Shown: one piece after another, positions 1-8,310 of the stretch
Numbering within the stretch: the first letter of the stretch is position 1
Layout: each line of letters opens with the position of its first letter
From: Elusimicrobiota bacterium
GTDB lineage: Bacteria > Elusimicrobiota > UBA8919
Direction of reading: 5' to 3'
Assembly (NCBI GenBank): GCA_003452965.1
Contig: DMMW01000084.1
Coordinates: 1 to 64,000, forward strand
Length of the DNA: 64,000 bases
Translations under genes and position numbers: made by a program
Notes under the pieces: generated by a model
Seen by the model: the letters and a program-made list of their open reading frames with translations, nothing else
Databases searched by the model: none
What the model was told of the DNA's origin: nothing

Positions 1-21
1 CTGTCCCCTTTATTATTTGTG

Positions 22-49
22 TTGACATATTTGGTAATTTGTGTATAAT
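22..49 (+). promoter_or_regulatory. sigma70-type promoter for the solute-binding lipoprotein gene
   Basis: A perfect TTGACA (22-27) and a perfect TATAAT (44-49) are separated by 16 bp. Transcription would start near 56, giving a short leader with an AGGGG ribosome-binding site at 75-79 before the ATG at 88. The match to consensus is direct sequence evidence; activity is inferred. Confidence 0.75.
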
Positions 50-87
50 TTTCACTATAGTTTATTTGTATTTTAGGGGTAATGTAA

Positions 88-1356
88 ATGTTAAAAAAAG
101 TTATTATTGTGATTGGTTGTTTTTTTATTTTTGGATGCACAAGTAAATCAAATTATAACGGTAAAAAAGTTACTATTCGTTTTTCTAACGCGGAAGTAGT
201 GGTAGATCAAATAAAGATAATGAAAGAAATAGTGAAAGCATTTGAAAAAGAAAATCCGGATATCAAGATTAAAATGGAATGGGGAATAACACCGGAGAAA
301 ATTCTTACAGAAGTTGCCGCTGGTGCCGCACCGGATGTTTTTATGTGGTGGATGGGATTGGATGACTTAATAAGACGCGACGCATTGTATCAAATGAGTG
401 ATTTTGTGAAAAAGTATAATATTGATATGAACAAATATTTTTCCTGTATAGTTGATCATTATACATATAACGGTAAATTATATGCATTTCCGCTCCAGGT
501 AAAGACCATGTGTTTGGCGTACAATAAGAATTTTTTTAATAGAAACAACATTCAATATCCTAATGAAAATTGGACATGGAATGATTTTCTTAAAGTTGCC
601 CAGGAACTGACAGATGAAAAAATAGATAATAAAAAGAGGAAGCGGTTCGGGACATTATTACTTTATGTAGATCAATGGATTGGATTGAACGGAGGAAGCA
701 TCGTTGATGTTAATAATAAGAAATGTGTTATTGACAGCCATGAAGCAAAGGAAACTCTCGAATTTCTTATTAAACTAAACAAAACAGCATGTCCAACCCA
801 AACCGAGCTGAGTTCATTTAGCGGTAAAGGAGGCGTTGCGCCTTTTTTATCGGGTAATATTGCAATGATACCTGCACCCGCATGGATGCTGGCGCCTATA
901 AGCAATATTAGAAATTTTAAGTGGGACATCGTACCTATGCCCAAGCCGCCCAGAAGTAAAACCAAATATACGTTTGATGATGCAGGTTTGGTTCTTTCAA
1001 AAAATTCAAAACATCCTGAAGAAGCTTTCAGATTTATCAGTTTTTATTGCGGTCCGAAAGGAATGAATATTTTTGCTAAAGGAAGAAACGGTATACCCGC
1101 ATATAAAAATTCTGCATATAACGTATTTATGAAACCTCCACCGCAGGGATTAAAGTATTACCTGGATGTAGCTGAGAAAGCAACCATACCAATAAATCCC
1201 AGGTTACTGAAGTTTAACGAAATGAAAGCTATTTTTATAAAAAATTGGAATAAGGTATTATTTGAAAACAGGAATTTGGATGATACGCTTAAAAATATAA
1301 AAAGGGACATAAACGTTAAGTTTAAAGAGTTAGATAAGGAAAAGAAACATATTTAA
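88..1356 (+). CDS. ABC transporter extracellular solute-binding lipoprotein (sugar-binding family 1)
   Basis: This 422-residue protein starts with a lysine pair, a hydrophobic stretch and a lipobox ending at the cysteine of FGC (residue 17), so it should be exported and lipid-anchored. The body looks like a family-1 solute-binding protein: an early 'AFEKENPDIKI' segment, then 'PDVFMWW', 'YAFPLQVKTMCLAYNK' and a tryptophan/glycine-rich middle, as in proteins that capture oligosaccharides or glycerol-phosphates for ABC importers. No permease or ATPase gene follows, so it is either an orphan or its partners lie left of the window. A consensus promoter and AGGGG ribosome-binding site precede it. 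The ligand cannot be told from sequence. Confidence 0.85.
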   Translation: MLKKVIIVIGCFFIFGCTSKSNYNGKKVTIRFSNAEVVVDQIKIMKEIVKAFEKENPDIKIKMEWGITPEKILTEVAAGAAPDVFMWWMGLDDLIRRDALYQMSDFVKKYNIDMNKYFSCIVDHYTYNGKLYAFPLQVKTMCLAYNKNFFNRNNIQYPNENWTWNDFLKVAQELTDEKIDNKKRKRFGTLLLYVDQWIGLNGGSIVDVNNKKCVIDSHEAKETLEFLIKLNKTACPTQTELSSFSGKGGVAPFLSGNIAMIPAPAWMLAPISNIRNFKWDIVPMPKPPRSKTKYTFDDAGLVLSKNSKHPEEAFRFISFYCGPKGMNIFAKGRNGIPAYKNSAYNVFMKPPPQGLKYYLDVAEKATIPINPRLLKFNEMKAIFIKNWNKVLFENRNLDDTLKNIKRDINVKFKELDKEKKHI

Positions 1357-1374
1357 ATTTGTATTGGAAATTTT

Positions 1375-2301
1375 ATGTATGATGTAATAATTGTTGGTGG
1401 TGGTCCGGCTGGTTTGTCTGCAGGAATTTATACCGCAAGAGCCAAATTAAAAACATTGTTAATTGACAATTACGGTATTCACGGTCAGATAGCAATGGCA
1501 AGTTTGATAGAGAATTATCCCGGATTTCATGAGGGTATTAACGGTTTGGAATTGTTAGGAAAACTTAAGTCACAGGCAAAAAAATTCGGTATTGAAGAGG
1601 CATTTGGCGAAGTAACCGATATTGAGCATTTAGATAAGGGATTTAAAATAATAACATCTGAAAATACATATCAGACACTGTCAATAATTATTGCAACCGG
1701 CGGAAGACCTAAAATGCTGAATATTCCTGGAGAGGAAAGATTGAAAGGTTTTGGTATTTCATATTGTGCAACTTGCGATGCCGCTTTGTTCAGGAACAAG
1801 TATGTAATTGTTGTCGGCGGTGGGAACACAGCGATAGGCGACGCGATATTTATTACAAAATTCAGTGAAAAGGTCATGGTTATACATAGGCGGGCTGAAT
1901 TGAGGGCGAGCAAAATATTGCAAGAAAAAGCATTTGCGAACGAAAAGATTGAATTTTTATTAAATACTAATGTTTTAGAAATAGGTGGAAAGGATAAAGT
2001 GGAAAATATTTTAGTAGAAAATACACTAACTAAAGAAAAAAGGAAAATGGATTGCGACGGTGTTTTTGTATTCATCGGATACGTTCCAAATACGGAAATG
2101 TTAAAAAATACTATTTCACTGGACGAATTGGGGTATGTAATCGCGGATGAAGAAATGAAAACTAGCCAGAAAGGTATTTTTGCTTGCGGTGATTGCCGCA
2201 AGAAATTATTGAAACAGGTTATTACTGCAAGCAGCGACGGTGCCGTTGCCGCATATTCCGCTGAGAAATATGTTGAAAATTTAAAAAAGGCTGGTGGATA
2301 A
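1375..2301 (+). CDS. trxB: thioredoxin-disulfide reductase
   Basis: FAD- and NADPH-dependent reductase that keeps thioredoxin reduced in the cytoplasm. The 308-residue length is typical. The FAD-binding GGGPAG lies at residues 8-13, the redox-active CATCD at 131-135, the NADPH site GGGNTA about 20 residues later, and the C-terminal FAD motif 'GIFACGDC' near 265. The usual 'GD.R' continues here as GDCRKK, so an extra cysteine follows the aspartate. The gene is 19 bp after the lipoprotein gene and 2 bp before the zinc-ribbon gene, so all three are probably co-transcribed. Family assignment is firm. Confidence 0.95.
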   Translation: MYDVIIVGGGPAGLSAGIYTARAKLKTLLIDNYGIHGQIAMASLIENYPGFHEGINGLELLGKLKSQAKKFGIEEAFGEVTDIEHLDKGFKIITSENTYQTLSIIIATGGRPKMLNIPGEERLKGFGISYCATCDAALFRNKYVIVVGGGNTAIGDAIFITKFSEKVMVIHRRAELRASKILQEKAFANEKIEFLLNTNVLEIGGKDKVENILVENTLTKEKRKMDCDGVFVFIGYVPNTEMLKNTISLDELGYVIADEEMKTSQKGIFACGDCRKKLLKQVITASSDGAVAAYSAEKYVENLKKAGG

Positions 2302-2303
2302 AA

Positions 2304-2537
2304 ATGCCGATATATTCCTATGTATGTAATAATTGTAAATGCGAATTTGATTTATTGATTGACAGTACTAATAAAAGTGAGAAAATTAAATGCGAAAAAT
2401 GTGGAAGCGAAAGTATTTCAAGAACATTTTCAACTTTTTCGGTGAGTAACTCTGCAAATAATAATATCTGTGAATCAGGTTCCTGCGATATTGCGCGTCA
2501 ACATGGAGCCTGCTGCCCGGGATGTAAAATAAAATAG
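2304..2537 (+). CDS. FmdB-type zinc-ribbon protein
   Basis: A 77-residue protein with the FmdB/CxxC_CxxC_SSSS signature: 'MPIYSYVC' start, CNNC at residues 8-11, a second CEKC pair about 20 residues later, then a serine-rich segment. Such small zinc ribbons are widespread, were named for a putative regulator of formamidase genes, and have no firm role. The tail is unusual in being cysteine-rich (C..GSC, ACCPGCK), giving extra potential metal ligands. It follows trxB by 2 bp, which hints at a link to thiol or metal chemistry, but that is only context. Confidence 0.8.
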   Translation: MPIYSYVCNNCKCEFDLLIDSTNKSEKIKCEKCGSESISRTFSTFSVSNSANNNICESGSCDIARQHGACCPGCKIK

Positions 2538-2633
2538 TATACAGAATACATTACACAGGATTCATCTTTCTAAGATTTTTGACTAGATTTTATGCTGTAT
2601 TCTGTATCCTGTATTCTGAGTACTGGAGTAAAT
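2538..2633. repeat. imperfect inverted repeat built from 'gtatacagaatac'-like words
   Basis: The 96-bp gap before ychF carries GTATACAGAATACA near its left end and a roughly complementary TGTATTCTGTATCCTGTATTCTGAGTAC near its right end, so the transcript could fold into a long imperfect hairpin. The word GTATACAGA is the same unit tandemly repeated at 39525-39576. It sits immediately before the ychF ribosome-binding site (tggagtaa) and could affect it. Confidence 0.6.
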
Positions 2634-3617
2634 ATGCAAATAGGAATTATCGGGCTTCCAAATGTTGGGAAGTCCACACTTTTTAATGCGTTAACAAATG
2701 CAAATGCCGTTGTTGCAGATTATCCTTTTACAACAATAGAACCGAACATAGGGATAGTTTCGGTTCCGGATACACGGCTTAAAAAACTTGGAGAAATTTA
2801 TAAACCGGAAAAACTGACACCTACTACTATACGTTTTGTTGATATTGCAGGTCTCGTCAAGGGCGCGTCAAAAGGTGAAGGGCTCGGCAATAAATTTCTT
2901 TCTCATATACGCGAAATGGACGCTCTTGTCCAAGTGGTAAGTTGTTTCAGGGAAAACTGTAATCCTTCAGATGAAATAGAAACAATAAAACTGGAACTAT
3001 TTTTAGCGGATTTGGAAGTTGTTGTCCGCAGGATATCTTCTATATCCCCAAAAGCGAAATGTGGTATTAAGGAAGCAAAAGAGGAATTAGAAATTCTTTA
3101 TACAATAAAAGATTCAATTGAAAAAGGAAACGTATATAACTTTCGGGTGTCATCCGAATTGCAGCTTCTGACATCAATACCGATATTTTACATTGTCAAT
3201 GTCAAAGACATAAATTTTCAAATTCCAAAAAGTAAATATGAATTAGTTCCGATTAATGCCAAACTTGAAAACGAAATTTTGGAACTTTCCGATGCGGAAA
3301 AGAAAGAATTGGAAGTAAAATCGGATTTAGATAAACTGATTTTAGCGGGCTATAAGATTCTTGATTTAATAACATTTTATACGACAGTCGGAACCGAAAT
3401 AAGGGCATGGAATATTAAAAAAGGAACTTCTGCACAGAAAGCTGCGGGCAAGATTCATAGCGATTTTGAAAAGAACTTTATAAGAGCCGAAGTTTTCAAT
3501 TTTTCTGAACTTGAAAAATACGGTTCCGAAAAAACATTACGTGAAAACGGTCTTATCCGTGTTGAAGGCAAGGAATATGTAGTTAAAGACGGCGATGTAA
3601 TGAATATAAAAATATGA
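2634..3617 (+). CDS. ychF: redox-regulated ATPase / ribosome-associated P-loop protein YchF (Obg family)
   Basis: The start at 2634 (MQIGIIGLPNVGKST) is chosen because the reading frame upstream belongs to the inverted repeat and family members begin with this G1 motif. The protein has G1 GLPNVGKST (residues 5-13), G3 'DIAGLVKGASKGEG', a coiled-coil insertion and a C-terminal TGS domain with 'HSDFEKNFIRAE' and 'VVKDGDVM'. YchF binds ribosomes and hydrolyses ATP. At 327 residues it is clearly shorter than the roughly 363 of E. coli; the missing parts are in the coiled coil and the loop after the 'CF' of G3, while domain cores are complete. It overlaps the next gene by 4 bp. Confidence 0.92.
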   Translation: MQIGIIGLPNVGKSTLFNALTNANAVVADYPFTTIEPNIGIVSVPDTRLKKLGEIYKPEKLTPTTIRFVDIAGLVKGASKGEGLGNKFLSHIREMDALVQVVSCFRENCNPSDEIETIKLELFLADLEVVVRRISSISPKAKCGIKEAKEELEILYTIKDSIEKGNVYNFRVSSELQLLTSIPIFYIVNVKDINFQIPKSKYELVPINAKLENEILELSDAEKKELEVKSDLDKLILAGYKILDLITFYTTVGTEIRAWNIKKGTSAQKAAGKIHSDFEKNFIRAEVFNFSELEKYGSEKTLRENGLIRVEGKEYVVKDGDVMNIKI

Positions 3618-4405
3618 AAAATCTTTCAAACTATTTTAATGTTGCAAAAAGTGCTGTTTTTAGTTCAGGGGAAATACTGAAAAAATACTTTTATGGTAAT
3701 TTTAGGGTTGACTATAAAAGTGAGAGAAATCCTGTTACGACCGCAGATAAGAAATCCGAGAACAATATTAAGAGGATTTTAAGTGATAATTTTTCTAATA
3801 TAGGTTTTTTATGTGAAGAAAGCTGTGACTTAGGAGTAGTCAATGAAAATGAATTGATGTGGATTTTGGACCCGCTAGACGGAACGGTCAATTTTGTACA
3901 TAGATTACCTGTTTTTTCAATTTCACTTGCACTCTACAATGGCAAGGAAGGTTTGTTGGGAATTGTTTATAATCCTATTAGCGGCGAATTTTTTTCTGCA
4001 ATAAAAAATAAAGGCGCCTATCTTAATAATAAAAGAATAGAAGTTTCTAATATAAATAATATTGAGCATTCACTATTGGTAACCGGTTTTCCATACGATT
4101 ATAAGAAAAAAGAGAAGAAGGTATTAGGAAATTTCAAAAAATTTGTTTATCATGCGGAAGGTATAAGGCGGTTTGGTTCTGCTGCAATTGATTTGTGTTA
4201 CGTGGCTTCAGGCCGTTTTGAAGGTTTTTGGGAAGAAGGATTAAAACCTTGGGATGTGGCTGCCGGTGCGGTTGTTTTGAAGGAATCTGGGGGAAAAATC
4301 TCGGATTATAAAGGTACGGAAGAATATTTATATAGCGGTAATCTTATAGCATCAAATTCAAAAATCCATAAAAAGATGTTTAATATTATCTGGAGGAAAG
4401 TATGA
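3614..4405 (+). CDS. suhB: inositol-1-monophosphatase family protein
   Basis: Mg-dependent sugar-phosphate or inositol-phosphate phosphatase fold. Visible motifs are the metal ligand E in CEES (67-70), the family signature DPLDGT (86-91, both aspartates present) and the C-terminal WDVAAG (213-218). Length 263 is normal. Its start overlaps the ychF stop by 4 bp and its own stop overlaps the next start by 4 bp, so translation is coupled. Members act on myo-inositol-1-phosphate, fructose-1,6-bisphosphate, 3'-phosphoadenosine-5'-phosphate or as SuhB in rRNA processing; the sequence alone does not decide among these, so the symbol is provisional. Confidence 0.85.
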   Translation: MKNLSNYFNVAKSAVFSSGEILKKYFYGNFRVDYKSERNPVTTADKKSENNIKRILSDNFSNIGFLCEESCDLGVVNENELMWILDPLDGTVNFVHRLPVFSISLALYNGKEGLLGIVYNPISGEFFSAIKNKGAYLNNKRIEVSNINNIEHSLLVTGFPYDYKKKEKKVLGNFKKFVYHAEGIRRFGSAAIDLCYVASGRFEGFWEEGLKPWDVAAGAVVLKESGGKISDYKGTEEYLYSGNLIASNSKIHKKMFNIIWRKV

Positions 4406-5454
4406 TTTGCCCAAGTTGCGGTAATGTTTCCGAACAAAACGATAAGTATTGCAATCGGTGCGGTTTGGTTGTAAGCGTTAAAACACAAAAACTATTTGAT
4501 AGCGTCGGTACATTGAGTTGGATTATGCGCCGTGCTTTAGGCGGTATGTTTGCAGGTATTATCGGATGGATACTTTCTATTGCATTGAGCCGTACTATAG
4601 GTTCTTCATCATCTATGATTGTTCATTTGGTTGTAGGCGGAGCAATCGGTGGAGCGTTTTTAGGAAATGTGGGCGGCATTATTGAGCATTCGTCATATAA
4701 GGCATTCTTGGGTGGTATATTGGGTTGTATAGGTGGTATATTGGGCGGTTTAATAAATAGACCTCTATATGATTATTTTTCTGCACATACTATGGCATAT
4801 TCAATATCGCATTCTTTTTCTTGGTCTATTGCCGGGCTTTTTATCGGTGCTACAAGCGGTCTTATAGAAAAGAATATTAATAAAGTAATAGTAGGGGTGG
4901 TAGCCGGTTTTATAGGCGGAGCAATCGGCGGCGGTTTGGGTTCCGGTTTGTATGTATCTTTGGTGCTGGACATTAGTCGTCCTAATTGGATTACTGCAAG
5001 ATTTGTTGAAGCGATTGCCGGTGCAGTTGTTGGAATGAATTTATGGTTCGTATTAGGGCTTGTAGAGAAAATATACATTTTTGACCGAAAGCAATTACGT
5101 GATGAGACCGAGAAAATTTGTGATTTTTGTAACGCACATAATTCGTTAAAAGCTTGGTATTGTAAAAACTGCGGCAAGGCGCTTCAGGTTTCAGCTTCCG
5201 TTGAAAAGCTTAAGATTACGCCGTATAGGTCACTTGAAAGGATTGCAAATGCATTTAAATTTATTTCATGGCTATCCGCTGTTGCAGGAGTAGTGCTTGT
5301 TATAATAATATTCATTTTTTTATTATTTAAAAATCCGTTTTTTGCAGTATTTGTGTCTATAGCACTGGCTATTTTGGTTTATATAATTTCTGTTTTACTT
5401 AACGGGACTTCAGAAGTTATTACTAAATTTATAAAATTAAGGGAATTGGAGTAA
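4402..5454 (+). CDS. membrane protein with two zinc ribbons around a glycine-rich transmembrane core
   Basis: I do not recognise this as a named family. The 350-residue protein begins with a zinc ribbon (C3, C6, C17, C20: CPSCG...CNRCG). It continues through several glycine-rich hydrophobic segments (for example 'GGAIGGAFLGNVGG', 'GGILGGLINR', 'GFIGGAIGGGLGSG'), a second zinc ribbon near residues 235-255 (CDFCN...CKNCG) and ends with two more hydrophobic helices. The glycine-rich middle resembles the Gly-zipper membrane segments of proteins tagged 'zinc-ribbon domain-containing membrane protein'. It is translationally coupled to the phosphatase gene. Function unknown. Confidence 0.7.
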   Translation: MICPSCGNVSEQNDKYCNRCGLVVSVKTQKLFDSVGTLSWIMRRALGGMFAGIIGWILSIALSRTIGSSSSMIVHLVVGGAIGGAFLGNVGGIIEHSSYKAFLGGILGCIGGILGGLINRPLYDYFSAHTMAYSISHSFSWSIAGLFIGATSGLIEKNINKVIVGVVAGFIGGAIGGGLGSGLYVSLVLDISRPNWITARFVEAIAGAVVGMNLWFVLGLVEKIYIFDRKQLRDETEKICDFCNAHNSLKAWYCKNCGKALQVSASVEKLKITPYRSLERIANAFKFISWLSAVAGVVLVIIIFIFLLFKNPFFAVFVSIALAILVYIISVLLNGTSEVITKFIKLRELE

Positions 5455-5535
5455 AGGGTTATAGAGTTTTAGAGTTCGTAGAGTTTATAGGGTTAAAAAT
5501 CCCGTAAACGATTATTTAATAGGGAGAATAAGGTT
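5455..5535. repeat. word-like intergenic repeat of the 'gggttatagagttttagag' family
   Basis: This gap consists of short related words (gggttatagagttttagag, tagagtttatagggtt). The region before rpsB (37839-37890) holds the same words in the complementary orientation (ataaactctaaaactctatg) and a short version lies at 39599-39620. The phosphohexomutase ribosome-binding site (gggagaa) follows directly. Confidence 0.6.
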
Positions 5536-6960
5536 ATGATTAAGTTTGGTACATCGGGTTGGAGAGGGATAATAGCAGATGATTTTACATTTGATAATGT
5601 TAAAATTGTAACACAGGCGATAGCGGATTATGTAAAACAGAATAACAAAAATAATCCTAAAATAATTGTTGGTTATGATCCGCGTTTTCATTCTGAAAAT
5701 TTTTCAAAATTATCATCGTCCGTACTTGCAGGAAATGGGATAAAGGTTTTGCTTACAAAAAGGGATTGTCCGACACCCGTTATATCTTACGAAATAATTC
5801 GCAGGAAAACGGACGGTGGCATAAATTTTACTGCAAGTCATAATCCACCTGAATACAACGGATTAAAATTTTCGCCTTCATGGGGCGGACCTGCACTTCC
5901 CGAAACAACAAAAGCGATTGAAAAAAGGTGCGAAGAATTGTTACAGGCATCATCGAAAACGGAAATTAAAGAAATTGATTTTTCAGAAGGGAAAAAGAAA
6001 GGATTAATTGAAGAGATTGAACCTGAAAATCTTTATATTAAACGTTTGCATCAACTGGTAGACTTGAAAGCGATTAAAAAGTCAAATCTGAAGATGATAA
6101 TAGATCTTCTATACGGTACAGGACGCGGATATCTGGATAAGATTCTTGAAGATACGGGATGTAGAGTGAAAGTTTTGCACAATTACAGGGATGTGCTTTT
6201 TGGCGGACATCCACCGGAACCGTCAAAGGAAAACCTCGGTGAATTACTGAAAATTTTGAAAAAAGAAAAATATAATCTCGGGCTCGGAACGGATGGTGAC
6301 GCTGATAGATTCGGAATAATAGATAGAGATGGTACTTTTATTACTCCTAACGATACGATAGCGCTTCTGCTTAATCATCTTGTGAAAACCAGGAATTGGA
6401 AGGGTGTTGTTGCACGTTCTGTTATGACAACGCACTTGGTTGATGCGGTTGCAAAAAAACATGGTATTGAAGTAAGGGAGACACCAGTCGGTTTTAAATA
6501 TATAGGCGACGTGATGCTTAAGGAAGATATGATAATAGGCGGTGAAGAATCAGGCGGACTTACCATATTGGGTCATATACCGGAAAAAGATGGGATTTTG
6601 GCTTGTCTTCTGGTAGCTGAAATGGTGGCTATAAATAAAAAGCCGATTAAAGAGATTTTAAAGCAGATTTACAAAGAAGTAGGAGTGATATTATCAACAA
6701 GGCTTAATTTCCGTATGCCGCAAGAAAAAATGGAACAGGTAAAATCTAAATTGGCGCAGAATCCACCTTCGGAAATAGCTTCACTCAAAGTTAAGGATAT
6801 AAATAAACTTGACGGCTACAAATTTATACTTGAAGACGGTTCTTGGGTAGGATTGCGACTTTCTGGCACGGAGCCGGTTATAAGAATTTATGTTGAAGCG
6901 AGCAACAATAAAAAAATAAACGCATTAGCGGATGCCTCAAAAAAATTCTTAAGCGACTAA
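5536..6960 (+). CDS. phosphoglucomutase/phosphomannomutase family protein
   Basis: Alpha-D-phosphohexomutase that moves phosphate between C1 and C6 of hexoses (or hexosamines) for envelope sugar synthesis. All four domains are present in 474 residues. The phosphoserine loop TASHNPPEYNG is at 99-109 (S101 catalytic), the Mg loop TDGDADRFG at 252-260, the sugar-binding GGEESGG near 335, and the phosphate-binding RLSGTEPVIRIY near the end. An AGGGAG-type ribosome-binding site precedes the ATG. It is followed 2 bp later by an O-antigen-ligase-like gene, which fits a role in surface polysaccharide precursors. Phosphomannomutase versus phosphoglucomutase cannot be settled here. Confidence 0.9.
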   Translation: MIKFGTSGWRGIIADDFTFDNVKIVTQAIADYVKQNNKNNPKIIVGYDPRFHSENFSKLSSSVLAGNGIKVLLTKRDCPTPVISYEIIRRKTDGGINFTASHNPPEYNGLKFSPSWGGPALPETTKAIEKRCEELLQASSKTEIKEIDFSEGKKKGLIEEIEPENLYIKRLHQLVDLKAIKKSNLKMIIDLLYGTGRGYLDKILEDTGCRVKVLHNYRDVLFGGHPPEPSKENLGELLKILKKEKYNLGLGTDGDADRFGIIDRDGTFITPNDTIALLLNHLVKTRNWKGVVARSVMTTHLVDAVAKKHGIEVRETPVGFKYIGDVMLKEDMIIGGEESGGLTILGHIPEKDGILACLLVAEMVAINKKPIKEILKQIYKEVGVILSTRLNFRMPQEKMEQVKSKLAQNPPSEIASLKVKDINKLDGYKFILEDGSWVGLRLSGTEPVIRIYVEASNNKKINALADASKKFLSD

Positions 6961-6961
6961 T

Positions 6962-8140
6962 ATGAATTTTAGTAAAATAGTGTTAGTATGCATACAAAGT
7001 ATTATTATTTTTGTTCCGATAATATATTTTATTTTACCCGATAACGGTCATATAATAAGCAAAGTTTTATTCGGGATTTTAGGTATTTTGCTGTTTGTTA
7101 TGTTATTTTTAAAAGTATATTTGAAAAAAATATGGATGCAGAACGCCTACCTTAAAATTCCTCTTTTTCTATATTTATTTACGATACTTATTTCAGTTAA
7201 AAACTCCGGAAATGTTAAATTGGTGTTTGAATCTGCATTGTTTTTTTTGATATTGATGCTTATCTACTATGTAGTTCTTTTATTTTCTGAAAAAGAACGG
7301 TCATCGCTAATAAATGCTTTTATTGTTTCAGCCGCTGTAATAACATGTTTTGCTTTTTCACAATATTTGAGTATCAACTTTTTTAAGTGGTTGCCGAATT
7401 TTATTATTGATTTTAATATTAATAATTATTCAGGCTTTTTTTTATTAATGTTTCCGATTATTTTTATTATGATGATACAAACAAGAGGAATATTAAAGCA
7501 TGTTTTTTTGATGCTATTCTGTTTTGTTATATGTATCAATTTAATTGTCACAAAAATATGCAGCGTATGGGTTATTTTTCTGGTATCTATGCTTTTATTG
7601 GTATATGGACAGGTTATTTATCTGAAAAGAAAATTTAGTACAATTAAAAGAATATCAAGAGGCAGCTACTGGATATCACTCATGGTTTTTGCCATATTGC
7701 TTTTTTCTATAGATAAATACGGTACATTGAAAAAATATATCTGTAGAGATGATGTATTGGTAAATAATAGCGTAACATATTTTATGGCAGCTTGGCAGAC
7801 AGTGAAAGAGTTCCCTGTTTTTGGAATCGGTGCGGGCAGTACTCCTAAGTATAATAGCGGAATTTTTATCAAGCATTTTATTGAGACAGGTTTATTGGGG
7901 TTAGCGATATATGTCTTGATATTTATCCGTTATTTTTATATTTGTATAAGCGGTTTTTTAAAAAACATTGATTTTAAAGAAAGTGATTTTAATATGCTTT
8001 TTGGAATATTCATTGGAATTACCTCGTTTTTCTTGCATACTTTAACAATTTACTCATTTTTTGCATTCCCAGTGTATATTATTCTTTTTGTTTTTCTCGG
8101 TCTTTCCGAATCCTATCTAAAGAATAGTGCGATAGTGTGA
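6962..8140 (+). CDS. O-antigen ligase / Wzy-like polytopic membrane protein
   Basis: A 392-residue protein with about ten hydrophobic segments. A central-to-C-terminal loop (near residues 275-305) reads 'AWQTVKEFPVFGIGAGS' followed by 'KHFIETGLLGLAIYVL'. This is the pattern typical of the WaaL/Wzy/bicarbonate-transporter superfamily: a periplasmic loop, then 'ETGLLGL' at the head of the next helix. Such proteins ligate or polymerise surface glycans. It sits 2 bp after the phosphohexomutase gene, supporting a joint role in polysaccharide assembly. Ligase, polymerase and glycosylation-ligase roles cannot be separated by sequence. Confidence 0.75.
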   Translation: MNFSKIVLVCIQSIIIFVPIIYFILPDNGHIISKVLFGILGILLFVMLFLKVYLKKIWMQNAYLKIPLFLYLFTILISVKNSGNVKLVFESALFFLILMLIYYVVLLFSEKERSSLINAFIVSAAVITCFAFSQYLSINFFKWLPNFIIDFNINNYSGFFLLMFPIIFIMMIQTRGILKHVFLMLFCFVICINLIVTKICSVWVIFLVSMLLLVYGQVIYLKRKFSTIKRISRGSYWISLMVFAILLFSIDKYGTLKKYICRDDVLVNNSVTYFMAAWQTVKEFPVFGIGAGSTPKYNSGIFIKHFIETGLLGLAIYVLIFIRYFYICISGFLKNIDFKESDFNMLFGIFIGITSFFLHTLTIYSFFAFPVYIILFVFLGLSESYLKNSAIV

Positions 8141-8274
8141 TAGTGCCTGCCCGCCCCCACCACTGAAACGTTGGCGGGCAAGAAAGGTTTAGTGGCGGGC
8201 GATAGTGTGTCCGCCGTCCAAAGGAGGAAGATTCCATTAACCTATCCTATCCCACAATGCCCCTTTTTCTTATG
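8141..8274. repeat. GC-rich palindromic intergenic repeat (gcccgcc...ggcgggc family)
   Basis: This stretch is locally much more GC-rich than the genes around it. GCCCGCC and GGCGGGC flank 'cccaccactgaaacgtt', forming a 7-bp stem, and a further GGCGGGC follows about 25 bp later. The 'caccactga / agtggtggg' module recurs at 45225-45240, 48647-48655 and 61270-61280. The start, 'gtgcgatagtgtgatagtgc', is the complement-type version of words at 40475 and 47680. The region ends just before the gmk promoter. Confidence 0.65.
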
Positions 8275-8303
8275 TTGACAAACAAGTATAAAAAAACTAA
8301 AAT
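8275..8303 (+). promoter_or_regulatory. promoter giving a probably leaderless gmk mRNA
   Basis: TTGACA at 8275-8280 and TAAAAT at 8298-8303 are 17 bp apart. Transcription would start at about 8310, essentially at the ATG of gmk (8311). No Shine-Dalgarno-like purine run lies just upstream of the ATG, consistent with leaderless translation. An alternative TATAAT (8303-8308) has a poor 22-bp spacing. Confidence 0.6.
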
Positions 8304-8310
8304 ATAATTA

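Noticed and set aside
1671..2201. Long minus-strand open frame across trxB
   Set aside because: A shadow of a well-supported plus-strand gene; no ribosome-binding site and no recognisable protein pattern. The same holds for the other minus-strand frames, for example 50253-51035 across murB and 61911-62600 across aroA.
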